This document shows, piece after piece, positions 1 to 10,245 of a stretch of DNA of 64,000 nucleotides. Position 1 is the first letter of the stretch. Each line of letters starts with the position of its first letter. The position numbers and the translations under genes were made by a program. The notes beneath the pieces are model-generated. The model had not been told where the DNA came from. It made no database searches and saw only the letters and a list, made by a program, of their open reading frames with translations. Source of the DNA: Sulfopaludibacter sp963835555 (lineage in GTDB: Bacteria > Acidobacteriota > Terriglobia > Bryobacterales > Bryobacteraceae). Location: assembly GCA_963835555.1 (NCBI GenBank), contig CAWIGC010000003.1, positions 62,001 through 126,000 of the forward strand, in the 5' to 3' direction.

Positions 1-1185
1 TGGCTTGTCCTGGAAGAAGATGTAGGGGTTGTCGCGCGGCGCCGTGACCATTTCCGGCACCGGATCGAGCCCGATGGCGTCCAGGAAATTGGCCATGCCG
101 ACCCGCTGGATCAGTTCGCCGACCCGCTCGCGGTTCTTGCCGTACTCGTCCCAGAACTCCCACATGCGCTTGATCAGTTCCTTCGATGGTGTCGAGCAGT
201 TCCTCCGCGGGAACGAAGGGAACCAGCACGGACGACAGCAGCGCGCCCTGCACGATGGGGGCCTTGGCGCCGATCAGAAGCGTGGCGCCGCGTTCCTTGC
301 CGGGCCGCAGCGCCTTGGGCATGACGTTGATGCAGTGCATGCAGCGCACGCATTCGCGGTTGTCGATGGTCAGCTTCTCGCCGTCCCAGCTCATGCAGCG
401 GGTGGGGCAGCGGTCGCAGACGTCCTTCTGGATATCCAGGCCCGCTCGCCGCGTACTCGGCCACCGCGGCGTCGTCCTGCTGGATGTCGTCCTTCCAGGT
501 GCCGATGACCGACAGGTCGGCGCGCGCCACGGCGGCCACGCAATCGTTGGGGCAGCCGGCGCACTTGATCTTGAATTTGTAGGGGAACGGCGGCCGGTGC
601 AACTCGTCCTGATACGCCTGGGTGAGGTCGTTGCACAGCTTCAGGGTGTCGTAGCAGGCCCACTCGCAGCGCGCCGGACCCACGCAGCAGGAGGGCGTCC
701 GCAGGCAGGACCCGGAGCCGCCCAGGTCGAAACCGGCCTCGGTGAGTTCCTTGAAAGCCGGCTCCAGTTCGTCGGTCTTGGTGCCCAGGAAGACGATGTC
801 GCCGGTGGAGCCGTGCATGTTGGTCAGGCCCGAGCCGTGCCGCTCCCAGATGTCGCAGAGGGTGCGCAGCGCGTCGCTGGTGTAGAACCAGCCGGAGGGC
901 TGGTTGATGCGCATGGTGTGGAAGTGCGCCACCTTCGGGAACTGCTCGGGGACGTCGCTGTAGCGGCCGATCACGCCGCCGCCATAGCCCAGCACGCCCA
1001 CGATGCCGCCGTGCTTCCAGTGGCCCTTCTTCTCCTCGTAGGAGAGCTCGAGCTGCCCCAGCAGGTCGTCGCACATCGGACTGACGTCGCTGGTCTTCTT
1101 GATCTCCGTCACGAAGCTTGGCCAGGGGCCTTTTTCCAGCTCGTCCAGCAGAGGCGTCGGTCGGTTTTCCGTTTTCTTTCGCCAT
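1..1185 (-). CDS. dsrA: Dissimilatory sulfite reductase alpha subunit DsrA (3' end beyond window)
   Basis: Alpha subunit of the cytoplasmic siroheme enzyme that reduces sulfite with electrons passed on to DsrC. The protein begins MAKENGK and soon reads TPLLDELEKGPWPSF, as DsrA does. The siroheme-[4Fe-4S] region is visible as GGSGSCLRTPSCCVGPARC with EWACYDT, followed by the ferredoxin-side motif KCAGCPNDCVA. The last visible part (REREVG-type helix, then FLDAIGLDP and PRDNPYIFFQD) is the DsrA C-terminal region, so only a few tens of residues are missing. A good ribosome site (AAGGAG) precedes the ATG, 15 nt after the qmoC stop. The frame must be corrected near 1155 (A-run), 445 and 178. Orientation and Qmo/Apr/DsrD context suggest the reductive type; sequence phylogeny is needed to prove that. 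Confidence 0.95.
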
Positions 1186-1200
1186 GCGTGTTTCTCCTTG

Positions 1201-2351
1201 TTACTGAGTTTCCAAAGCACTCTTCTTCACCGCGGCGACATAGATCGCCAGCGGCCTGTAAAGCAGGTGCGCCCACTTACCGAACGGGACTTCCACAACC
1301 AGCATCGGTACCGCGATCGCCAGGTGCACCACATACAGGACATAGGTCGGCATCGCCAGGTCCAGCAGCCGGAATACGTTGAGCAGCACACCGGTCAGGG
1401 CCGTCAGAAACAGCAGCCCCGGGAACATCCAGTCCGAGAGATGGCTGAAGCGGTGCATCTCCCCGCGCCGGCCCGCGCGGTCCGCGAGCATCCAGGCGCT
1501 GGCGCCCAGCAGGGCCGCGGAAGCGTAATAGCCCAGCAGGCTGGTCCAGTGGAAGCTGTGATCCTGCACCTGAAACCAGGGCAGAAACACCACCACCAGA
1601 AGTGAAAATCGTGGCGTAGCCGCTGACCAGGATCAGGTGGCGCAGCCAGTTCTTGAAAGAATCTTCGGCATCGCAGTCCCGCCAGCGCTTCTGCGTCACC
1701 CCCTGCACCACGAAGCCCGGCAGCTTGCCGCAGATAGACTCCCAGCGGGAATGTGCGTGTCTCGCGTGAGCCATCCGGAACATGCGCGCGGCATTGGTCA
1801 ACAGCAGCACGCCGAGCAGGGCGGCCAGAAGAGTATCGCCTATATGCACGATCTCTTTCGGCGCGAACTTGTCGAGCATCACCGTGGCTCGCGCCTCCGG
1901 ACCCGCCTGGCTCAGCAGGCCGAAGCCGAAATTCGCCGGCACCGTGAACAGCAGCACCACCACCAGCGCCACCGCCAGCAGCATGCCGATGTCCCAGGCC
2001 TCGCCCGGTACATCAGGCCGCGACAGGCCGGTCCAATCGTATTGCGCCGTCAGGTAGCGGCGCAGCGCCATCATGGCCTCGCCGGGATTGGCCTGCCGCG
2101 GGCAATGCTTCGTGCAGTCGCCGCAGTAGTGAGCAGAGCCAGGGACTCGGGATCCGCCAGCAGCCGGTCTTTCAAACCCCATTGCGCGTGCAGCATCTGC
2201 TTGCGCGGAAAGTCGTCCTCGGGGGTCGAGAGCGAACAGACGCAGGTGCAGGTGGCGCACTGCATAGCACTTCTTCAGGTCGCCGCCGCCCGCCGCCATC
2301 AGGCTGGCGATCAGTTCCGCATCGGGTTGGACTGGCACTGGCGTCCGCCAT
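1201..2351 (-). CDS. qmoC: Quinone-interacting membrane-bound oxidoreductase subunit QmoC
   Basis: Membrane subunit of QmoABC, which links the quinone pool to APS reductase. Reassembled across frameshifts near 2265, 2130 and 1600, the N-terminus reads a HdrC-like ferredoxin: KKCYQCATCTCVCSL, then HYCGDCTKHCPRQANPGEAM, i.e. two [4Fe-4S] motifs. It is followed by a HdrE/NarI-like cytochrome b part with several membrane helices, the first around VALVVVLLFTVPANF and the last before VVEVPFGKWAHLLYRP near the C-terminus. The start is either ATG at 2351, just after the qmoB stop with AAGGGG upstream, or GTG at 2338, which is in frame with the ferredoxin. It lies between qmoB and dsrA, the standard order aprBA-qmoABC being extended here directly into dsrA. 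Confidence 0.92.
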
Positions 2352-2354
2352 AGC

Positions 2355-4491
2355 TCAGAACCCCTTGTACGGATTCGGTCCCAACTCCCGCATCCGGTTC
2401 ACGAAATCGTCGAACAGCGCCGGCAGCTTGTCCCATTCGTTGATGGCGAGCTGCGTCAATTGCAGCCGCTCCGGCTCCAGTTGCAGCCGCTGGAGCGTCT
2501 CCTTGACGTTCTCGAGGCGCCGCTGGGCCAGCTCGCTGCCCTTGGTGAAATGGCACTGGTAATCGTCGCCGTACTTGCAGCCGACCAGGATCACGCCGTC
2601 GATGCCGCGCGAGAGCGCGTCGGCGATCCACACGATGTTCAGCGAGCCCAGGCAGCGCAGCGGAATCACGCGCACGCTGGGGTCGTACTGGCGCCGCTTC
2701 GAGGCCGGCCAGGTCGAGCGCGGGATAGGCGTCGTTTTCGCACACCAACGCCAGCACGCGCGGCTTCTCTTCGTCCTCTTCCGGCACTTCGATGGCCTTG
2801 ATCATGGACGCGATCATGTCCACCGAGTAGTTGTGGAACGAGACGATGCGTTCCGGGCAGGCGCCCATGCAGATGCCGCAGCGCCGGCAGCGATACAGAT
2901 TCGGCTTGGGCGTGCCCTTGGCGTCTTCGTCCAGCGCGCCGAACGGGCACTCTTCGGTGCAGCGCTTGCATTGCGTGCAGCGCTGCAGGAAGAACGAGGG
3001 ATAGGAGAGGTCGCCGCCGCGCGGGTGCACGGCCCGGCCGCGGGCGGCCAGTTCCACCGACTGGATCGCCTTCATGGCCGCGCCCATGGCATCCTGGCGC
3101 GCCTGCGCTTGCGTCCATGGGCGCGCGCGCGGCGCCGGCCGCGTAGATTCCGGTGCGGCGCGTTTCGTAGGGGAAGCAGACGAAATGCGAATCCGGGAAG
3201 CCGTCCTGCGAGCACCGGCAGTTCCGGGCCCTGGCGGTAGGTCAGGTTCAGGATCTGATCGGTCGCCGTTGGGGACCATGCCGGTGGCCAGCACCACCAG
3301 GTCCACGTTCAGCACGATCGATTCGCCCAACAGCGTGTTATTCACCGTCACCGCCAGGCGGCCGTCCGCCGCCGGCTCCACCGACGCCACTTCGCCCTTG
3401 GTGAAGAAATTCAGCGGCTGATCCTGCACCTCGCGGTAGAAGCGCTCGTACTGCCCGGGCGTGCGCATGTCCTTGTAGATCACGTAGACTTCGCGCTTCC
3501 GGGTCCTGCTCGTGGATGTAGGCGGTCTGCGTCAGCGTGGTCATGCAGCAGGCGGACGAGCAGTAGGGCAGGTGGTCCTTGTCGCGCGATCCGGCGCACT
3601 GCACGAACAGCACGCGTTTGGCCGACTGGCCATCGGACGGCCGCACGATCGCCCGCCGCGGCCATCTGTTCGAACTCGACGTTGGTGACCACGTTCGGGA
3701 CTGATGCCGTATCCGAGGTGCGCCAGGCGCGAAGCGTCGTAGGGCTTCCAGCCGGTGGCCACCACGATGGCGCCGGCGCGCACGGATTGCTGCCCGCCGG
3801 CGCCTGTCCAGGGTGACATCGAACATCCCGGGCTGCCCTTCGATCTTCACGATCTGCGCCGCGGTGAAGACGCGGATGCGCGGATGGTACGATCACCGCT
3901 TCGATGCGATCGTCCTGCCGTCGACCGGTTCCGTGTAGGGCGGTTATCGGAGCGCTGCTTCAGCGCGGCGCGGCCGCCCAGGCTGCTCTTCCTTCTCGAC
4001 CAGGAACACGTCGTAGCCGGCCTCCGCGGCCTCGAGCGCCGCGGTGATGCCCGTGACGCCTCCGCCCACCACCAGCACGGCCTTCGAGATCTCGTCCGCC
4101 AGCGGCTTCGGCGGCTCGGTCTTCAGCGCGCGCGCCACGCCCATCCGCAGGTAATCCTCGGCCAGCATCTGGGTGTCTTCGTCCTGCGGCTTGTGGCACC
4201 AGGCCACGTGCTCCCGCAGGTTGACGCGCTCCACCACGGAGCCGTGATTGAAGTTGAATGCCTCCGGCCTTGAACCGCGGCGAGCAGGCCGCCACCACCA
4301 CCGTATCCACCGTGCCGGCGGCCAGATCCTGCCGCGATCAGCTCGCGGCCTTCGTCGCCGCAGAGGGCCGCGTGCGTCCGGCAGACCGCCGCTTGACATT
4401 CGCCGCTGGCCACCTTGGCCAGTTTGGCCGCGTCGATGCTCTCACCGATCGCGCAGCCCGTGCAGACATATACGCCGAGCTTAGCGGGCAT
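2355..4491 (-). CDS. qmoB: Quinone-interacting membrane-bound oxidoreductase subunit QmoB
   Basis: HdrA/MvhD-like iron-sulfur flavoprotein of the Qmo complex. It starts MPAKLGVYVCTGCAIGES, has the HdrA motif CAGSRDKDHLPYCSSACC and then DMRTPGQYERFYREV, a pair of [4Fe-4S] motifs (CTQCKRCTEECPFGAL and CRRCGICMGACPERIV), and ends with an MvhD-type delta domain (RCLGSLNIVWIADAL, GVILVGCKYGDDYQCHFTKG) closing at GPNPYKGF. At least six frameshifts break the gene, but every segment is intact at protein level. The ATG has AGGAG upstream and overlaps the end of qmoA by 11 nt, so translation is probably coupled. Function as a Qmo subunit is established knowledge for this architecture; activity here is inferred. 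Confidence 0.92.
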
Positions 4492-5757
4492 GGGACACGC
4501 TCCTGTTGGCGCACTGCAGCGCCTTCAATGCCGCTCCGGTGGCATCCTGCACGGTCGCGGAGACCTCGGCCGGCCGGCGCACGCAGCCGGCCGCATAAAG
4601 TCCCCGGCGATCCGTTCTCGATGACGAAGCCGAATTCGTCGCGCTGCAGAGCCGCGGGCAAGTCCTTCGGTCTGCGGCACGATGCCGGTGGCCAGCACGA
4701 CCAGTTCGAAATGCTCGGTGCTCTTGCGGCCGGCGAGCGCATCTTCCGCGGTCACCAGCAGGTCGCCGGTCGCCGGATTCTCTTCCACACGCGCCACCTT
4801 GCCCTTTACCAGCCGCACATCGGCATCGTGCTGCACCCGCGCGCCGAACTCTTCCAGGCGGCCCGGGGTGCGCACGTCGATATAGAAGATGGTGATTGCC
4901 GTTTCGGGATAGAGCGCCCGGATGTACGCCGCGTGCTTGAGCGACGCCGTGCAGCAGACAGCGGAGCAGTAAGGGAGATGGTTCTCGTCGCGCGAGCCGG
5001 CGCACTGCACAAACGCCACCGTCCGCGGCTCCTTGCCGTCGGAGGGGCGCAGGATGCGGCCGCGCGGTCGGGCCGTCCGCGGCGGCCATCCGCTCCAGCA
5101 TCACGTTGGTCACGACATTGCGGCACTGGCCGAAGCCCAGGTGGTCCAGTTTCGTGGCGTCGTACGGCTTCCATCCGGTGGCGGCTACGATCGAGCTGAG
5201 CTTTGATTCTTCGGATCTCGGGCTGCGCATCCAGCCGGATGGCGCTCGTATTTGCACGCCTCTTCGCAAGCGTGGCAGCCGTTCCGGACAGGCCGCGCGA
5301 TCGATGGCATACGCGCGCCGGGTAGGCCACGCCATGCGGCAGGTACGCGGCTTTGGTGTGCGCCGAGGCCGTAATTGAAATCGTCCGGCCGCTCCGCCGG
5401 GCAGACGCGCTCGCAATCGCCGCACAGGGTGCAGGCTTCGCTCACGAAACGCGGCCGCATCCGCACTGTCCACTTCGTAATCGCCCGGCGACCCGGTCAC
5501 GCCGGTGACCTCGGCCAGCGTCAGCACCGTGATCGCGGCATTGCTCGCGCACGCGGCGATAGTGCATTTCCAGGCCGCAGGCGGGCGGGCACAGCTTGGG
5601 AAAATACTGGTGCATGCCGCGCCACGCGGCCGCCCAGGCTGGCCGATTTCTCCACCAGGATCACTGCCACGCCGGCGTCCGCCAGTTCCACCGCCGCGGT
5701 CAGGCCGGCGATTCCGCCGCCGATCACCAGCACTGGATTGGGCGAATTCGCGTTCAC
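4481..5757 (-). CDS. qmoA: Quinone-interacting membrane-bound oxidoreductase subunit QmoA
   Basis: HdrA-like FAD protein, the soluble flavin subunit of QmoABC. Residues 8-30 hold the dinucleotide fold (VLVIGGGIAGLTAAVELADA), followed by EKSASLGGR and the Cys-containing stretch after HQYFPKLCPPACGLEMHY. A ferredoxin-like segment (ACTLCGDCERVCPAERPDDF) and CAGSRDENHLPYCSAVCC follow, and the C-terminus reads CVRRPAEVSATVQDATG. The start is GTG at 5757 with AGGAGAG seven bases upstream; its GTGA overlaps the TGA of the preceding YkgJ-like gene. Six or more indels, several of them in CG-rich dinucleotide runs (for example near 5620), split the gene. Confidence 0.9.
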
Positions 5758-6551
5758 TGGCGGCTCTCCTGCGCGGCGGCTCCGCGGCGGAGCTTCATGC
5801 GATCGTCTCGCCGAAGATCGAAAAACGCAGCCACTGCATCGCCGAAATCCAGCAGTTCCTGGTCGTCGCGTGCGCAACGCCTCGACGCGCGCTTCGTCCA
5901 CCTCGAACAGGTGCAGAAAACGGGTCTCGAACACGAAGCGGCGGAAACGGTCCAGATCGTAGCAGGCCATGTAGAACATGTCCGACTGCTGCGGCGTCAG
6001 CGCCTTGTTGCCGTTCCAGAAATCGTGAAGCGTCAGCTCCTTGAAGCCGCCGCCCATCATTTCGAACTCTTCGATGCCCTGGCATTCCATCCACTCGCGC
6101 ACCGAAAGCGAAACCCCTTCGCTGTGGCCCTGGCAGAGGTCTTCCTGAATCACGAAGTGAAACGGCTGGTCGTTGCGGCGTGGGCGATTTCGGCTCGGCC
6201 ACGCCCAGCGGGTACATGCGGCAGGCCCACGGGCGGTCGCGGTAGATTCCGCAGCCCTGCTCGGAAAGGAACTGGCAGCGCTTGCTCTCCTCTTCCATCT
6301 TGAGGATCACGATGGGGAATTTCTGCTCGGCGTTCTGCAGGCGCAGCGTGTATTGTTCCAGAAACTCCGAGGAATCGATGCCCAGGGCGCGCTTCATGCG
6401 CAGCACATCGTAAGGGGTCAGCACGATGGTGACGTCGCGGCAGCAGTGTCCGAAGCAGCTCAGCTGCGGGCTGCACTGGAACGTGAAGCGGTCGTCCAGT
6501 CCCAGGCGGGCGGCATTCTTTCAGAATCTTTTCGGGTGTGATCGGGATCAT
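5754..6551 (-). CDS. YkgJ-family cysteine-cluster protein
   Basis: Cytoplasmic protein of about 260 residues with a YkgJ-type cysteine cluster that may bind iron-sulfur or zinc. The pieces read MIPITPEKILK, then a part with FQCSPQLSCFGHCCRDVTI, LTPYDVLRMKRALG, CQFLSEQGCGIYRDRPWACRMYPL and the C-terminal half with VREWMECQGIEEFEMMGG. Cysteine spacing and the CGIYRDRPWACRMYP block are typical of the family. At least two frameshifts are present (near 6510 and 6180). It sits between aprA and qmoA, with its TGA overlapping the GTG of qmoA, so it belongs to the sulfate-reduction operon. A role in assembling or protecting the Fe-S proteins encoded around it is inference; no function is established. 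Confidence 0.8.
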
Positions 6552-6576
6552 CGGGCATCGGTGGCCTCCTCGGCGT

Positions 6577-6852
6577 CTAGAATTCGGGCAAATGATGTTG
6601 CTTCTGAGAGCCTCGGCGTGACCACACGGGCAGCGGACCGTGTTCGCCGGTCACCGGATCCAGGCGGTAGCGGTAAGACGCCGCCAGGTTGTAATGGCTC
6701 ACCATCCAGGCCCAGCCGCGCGACATAATACGGGCAGTCGTCGTTGAAGCAGACGTACTGGAATTCGCCGCCCCAACTGGAGGCTTCGGGGTTGGCCCAT
6801 CGGAGCATCGGGCTGATCGCAATGCGGGCACAGAGGATGGGCAGTATTCCAT
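6577..6852 (-). CDS. Small zinc-ribbon (Ogr/Delta-like) protein
   Basis: About 90 residues. Across two indels the product reads MEYCP, LCPHCDQP, SPMLRWANPEASSWGGEFQ, YVCFNDDCPYYVRGWAWM, SYRYRLDPVTGEHGPLPVW. The CPxCxxC and CFNDDC pairs suggest one zinc ribbon. I recall very similar small proteins beside sulfate-reduction genes in other sulfate reducers (recollection, not a search). It is located between aprA and the YkgJ-like gene in the same operon, after a strong intercistronic hairpin. Function unknown; a DNA- or protein-binding accessory is possible. Confidence 0.7.
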   Translation of the reverse strand: MEYCPSSVPALRSARCSDGPTPKPPVGAANSSTSASTTTARIMSRGWAWMVSHYNLAASYRYRLDPVTGEHGPLPVWSRRGSQKQHHLPEF

Positions 6853-6870
6853 GGGATAGGGCCTTTAAGA

Positions 6871-6896
6871 GCGGGAGGAGTTCCGAGTCCTCCCGC
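6871..6896 (-). terminator. Intercistronic hairpin between aprA and the zinc-ribbon gene
   Basis: Perfect 9-bp GC-rich stem (GCGGGAGGA / TCCTCCCGC) with an 8-nt loop. On the minus strand it is followed by TCTTAAAGG rather than a T-run, so it is more likely an attenuator, processing site or 3' stabiliser of the aprBA message than a full terminator. It lies between the likely aprA stop (6913) and the next start (6852). Confidence 0.5.
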
Positions 6897-6912
6897 CCCT
6901 GCTCGGCAGCTT

Positions 6913-8852
6913 TCAGACGCTCGCGCTACCGCGGGCTCCTTGGGCTGCGAACTGAAGACGTGCAGAATCGGCCGGGCCATGGTCTCCCAGGTGTTGTTCT
7001 TGGGATCGAACCGGCAATTCGCGAACACGTGCCACTTCTCTTCGTCGATCGCCGGCTTGTCGGCGCGGAAGTAATATCCGGGCCAGCGCGTTTCCTCGCG
7101 GAACAGCACGGTGCGGACGTGCGCTTCGGCCTGCCACATGCGATGCATGATTCTCCCAGCAGCGCATCAGCTCGTGGAGATTCGACGGCGGCCAGTTTCT
7201 CGGAATCCTCCTTCAGGTAGGCCAGCAGTTCCAGGCGCCTTCTTGAGCAGGGCTTCGTTGGTGGTGAACTGGGCGGTGATGCCGCCGGCGTACTCGTCCA
7301 TGATCTTCTGCAGCCGGAACATGAACATGCGCGGCTTGATGTAGTTGGGGTTGATCTCCGGATCGGTGGTGGTCTTCTGGAACTGCTCGAAGGTGTCGAG
7401 CGGCTTGAGGATCTCGGCCTTCAACGCTTCGATCGCGGCCGGGTCCAGATCGCGGCATCTGGTTGTTCTCCACGATGAACTTGATGGCGGCCTTGGCGGC
7501 GATGCGCCCTTCGGCGTGCGAGCCCGAAGAGAACTTGTGGCTGGAAGCGCCCGACGCGTCGCCGGCGCAGAACAGCCCCTGCACCGTCGACATGTTGCGC
7601 GTAGCCCCAGAAGTACTCGCTCTTGGTCTCGTCGGTCTGCAGATCTTCGGGACCGCTGACCCAGGCGCCCGAAGCGCCGGAGTGCGAGCCGATGAAGTAC
7701 GGCTCGGCGGCGGCGATCTCGGAACTCCGCTCTTCGGGCTGCACGTTGGTGGCGGCCCAGAGCAGGGCCTGCGAGATGGTCATGTCGAGGAAGTCTTCCC
7801 AGGCTTCGCGACTCCAGCTCCTTCATCTTCTTCTTGTAGGCCTTCGGGTCGTCCTTGTAGGTCTCGGCGATGGCCTGGATGGCCTCTTCGGTCCGCATGG
7901 AGATGGGGCCCTTGCCTTCCATCACGTCGAGCATGCCGAGGTAGTTGCGCAGGTTGGCGGGAACCGGCTTCACGCGGCCGTAGGGGCCCCACTTTTCGAG
8001 CTCGGGCTTGCGCTCGATCATGTAGTTGCCGCCCAGGGCATTGGTGGCGCGCGACTTGAACAGCAGGAACCACGCGCCCACCGGGCCGTACGCATCCTTG
8101 AAGCGGACCGGGATGAAGCGCACTTCCTGGCAGGTCATCTCGGCGCCGGCCTTCAGGGTGAAGTAGGCCGAAGAGCCCGAGTTCCATGGTGGATACCAGG
8201 CGCGCCCCATGCCTTCGCCGGAACTCCGGGGCTTGAACACGTGCACCGCGCCGCCCATGGCCACCAGGGTGGCCTTGGACTTGAACACGTAGAACTTGTT
8301 CTCGCGGACCGAGAAGCCCACCGCGCCGGCGCAGCGCTCGCCGTCCATCAGCGGACCGACGATGAACACGCGCTCGAAGATCTCGCCCACGCCGGTTTGC
8401 AGCAGCGCGTTCTTGGCCGCTTCGGCCACGACCACCTTGTACGATTCGCCGTTGATCATGAGCTGCCAGCGGCCTTCGTGCACGTAGGCGCCTTTCTCGT
8501 CTTTCCAGATGGGCAGGCCCCACTTCTCGAACAGGTGCACGGTGGAATCCACGTGGCGCGCGATGTTGGCCACCAGGTCTTCGCGCGTGATGCCCATCAG
8601 GTCGTTGCGCACATAGTCCACGTAGTCCTTGATCGAGTTGGCGCCGTCTTTCAGGCCGACGTACTGGTTGATGGCGGAAAGGCCCATGGCCACCGCGCCG
8701 GAGCGGTCCACGGCCGCCTTGTCCACCAGGGTGACTTTCAGGCCGTTCTGCTTGGCCCAGTGGGCGGCTTCGACGGCGGCGCCGCAGGCGGCCATGCCGC
8801 CGCCCAGAATCAGCAGGTCGGTTTCGACAACTACAGTTTCGAATTCAGCCAT
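6913..8852 (-). CDS. aprA: Adenylylsulfate (APS) reductase alpha subunit AprA
   Basis: FAD subunit that reduces APS to sulfite and AMP in the cytoplasm. The N-terminus holds the FAD-binding fold (LLILGGGMAACGAAVEAA, residues 13-30) and VDKAAVDRSGAVAMGLSAIN. The conserved blocks RFKDAYGPVGAWFLLFKSR and GMLDVMEGKGPI, as well as the C-terminal HVRTVLFREETRWPGYYFRAD, match AprA. Frame corrections are needed near 7812, 7595, 7455, 7235 and 7150. The expected stop is the TGA at 6913-6915, since AprA normally ends soon after the sequence corresponding to RPILHVF; the exact end is uncertain. Start ATG follows the aprB stop by 16 nt with GGAG. It works with AprB and receives electrons from Qmo. Confidence 0.95.
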
Positions 8853-8868
8853 TGCTATTGTTCTCCTC

Positions 8869-9308
8869 TCAGTTCTTCAACCGGTAAACGTCGGCCATGC
8901 CGATCGACGCCGGCTCGGTGAATAGCAGCGGGCTGTCCAGGTCGCCCTTGGTCTCGAATCCGCCGTCCGGCACCGCTTTGCCTTCCGGCGTGGTGCGGAT
9001 GGGGAACTTGAAGCGCTTGATCGTTCCGTTGCGGAACTTCACGGTCCACAGGATCGTATCCGTGGAACGCATCGGCGTCGCCGAAGCGCCCAGAGGGACG
9101 AAATCGGCGTAGCTGCGGACTTCGACGGCTTGCGTGGGACAAATCTTGACGCAGTTGTAGCACTCCCAGCACATCGAGACGTCCCGGTTGTAGGCCTTCA
9201 TCTTCTCTTGTCCAGGACCATCAGGTCGTTGGGGCAAATGTGCTGGCACGCGGTCTTGTCCAGCGCCTTGCACCCATCGCATTTGTCCGGGTTGACGTAG
9301 CTCGGCAT
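8869..9308 (-). CDS. aprB: Adenylylsulfate (APS) reductase beta subunit AprB
   Basis: Two-[4Fe-4S] ferredoxin subunit of APS reductase, about 145 residues. It reads MPSYVNPDKCDGCKAL, ACQHICPNDLMVLD, CWECYNCVKICPTQAVEVR and a C-terminal tail ending EPASIGMADVYRLKN that wraps the alpha subunit in known structures. One frameshift near 9205 separates the two halves. The ATG overlaps the regulator's stop as TAATG, so aprB is translationally coupled to the MarR-like gene. aprA follows after 16 nt. Confidence 0.95.
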
Positions 9309-9945
9309 TAGTCCACCTTTCCTTCCGCAGGACCCGGGTCGGGTCGGCTGGCATGGGCCTGCTTTTTGTGTCGTTGATAAAAACAGTTGCGGTGACCGTA
9401 TTCGCCAAACCTGCAGTGGTCGCGTACATAGATCTCGCACTGCATGCAGGTGGCGTTCGGGTCGGAGCCGTCGCTGACAATGGCTCCGGCCAGACGGTCC
9501 AGAAGTTCCGAAGTCCTCTTCAGTTCTTCCGGCGCAAACTGCCGGAAGGCCATGCTGGCCTTGTGGTCGCGCGCCGTCTGGTACGCGTCCATCAGCTTGC
9601 GGCTGGTTTCGGTGAGGGGAGCCGGATCATGCGGCGGTCTTCCTGCGGCGCCACCCGCCGCAACAGCCGCCGCCGGACCAGTTTGTCCACGGTCCTGCTC
9701 ACGGCCCCGCAGGTCACTCCGAGAAAGGCCGCGGCATCGCCGATACTCAGAACATCCGTGTGGGCCACCAGGTACAGCAGCTTGAACTGCGAGAAAGTCA
9801 GCCGGTCGCCGGATACCTCCCGCAACACCGTCCTCTCGATCACCTCGCGCACAGACCAGGCGAACACGCGAGCGCTGCTGAGGAATTCGTTGCTTAATTC
9901 TGCCGTGAGGGCGCCGGCTTCGACAGTTTGTTCTGGCGGCTGCAT
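9308..9945 (-). CDS. MarR-family regulator with C-terminal cysteine motif
   Basis: Winged-helix regulator at the head of the apr-qmo-dsr operon. The MarR core is clear: FSQFKLLYLVAHTDVLSIGD, AAFLGVTCGAVSRTVDKLVR, RLLRRVAPQEDRRMIRL. A one-base loss in a C-run near 9620 moves the frame; the continuation is LTETSRKLMDAYQTARDHK, ELLDRLAGAIV, i.e. the normal MarR dimerisation helices. After these comes an unusual tail, CMQCEIYVRDHCRFGEYGHRN and CFYQRHKKQ, giving Cys spacing C-x2-C-x8-C-x8-C. Such a motif could hold Fe-S or zinc, so a redox or metal sensing role is inferred. Its stop overlaps the aprB start (TAATG). A palindrome 10 bases upstream of the ATG may be its own operator. Confidence 0.85.
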
Positions 9946-9955
9946 TGGCCGAATG

Positions 9956-9970
9956 TTTGATCAGATCAAA
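9956..9970. promoter_or_regulatory. Palindromic operator candidate upstream of marR-aprBA
   Basis: Perfect inverted repeat TTTGATC-A-GATCAAA (7-bp arms, 1-nt spacer) beginning 11 bases before the regulator's start codon. Size and symmetry fit a MarR-family site, and the position between promoter and gene would allow autoregulation of the whole sulfate-reduction operon. A related TTTTGAT occurs about 35 bases further upstream. Confidence 0.55.
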
Positions 9971-10245
9971 ATTTAAACCTAGTCAACGATCGGTGCAAGC
10001 AAATTTTGATAGTTTCAGACCTTTTACTATTAATATGAACAAACGGCCCCTTTACAGGCAGACCCGCAGGCTGGACGATAGCCCGAATGGGCCGTGTCTG
10101 AGGACCATCCGTCGAGCTCTTCCTCACCGCATACCGAAACCGCGACATAAATTCCGCCGGGATGCGGAAAGACCGGATGGCCATGGATGCGAAACTCATA
10201 TATCGCCGATTTTTCTGTTTGGATTGCCCCGGTCGAGGGGAAAAT
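9971..10245. other. Intergenic region upstream of the sulfate-reduction operon
   Basis: About 275 bases without a convincing gene. The part nearest the operon is AT-rich; on the minus strand TTGCAC and TAAATT, 17 bases apart, are a weak promoter candidate for marR-aprBA. The rest shows no clear terminator for the upstream methyltransferase gene and no RNA gene. Confidence 0.4.

Noticed and set aside
9308..9592. Separate small cysteine protein gene downstream of marR
   Set aside because: Its beginning continues the MarR dimerisation helix (LTETSRKLMDAY) once a single C is restored near 9620, so it is the C-terminus of the regulator.
10000..10240. Small open frames in the gap between marR and the SUMT fusion gene
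   Set aside because: No ribosome site, family motif or consistent codon use; treated as non-coding.
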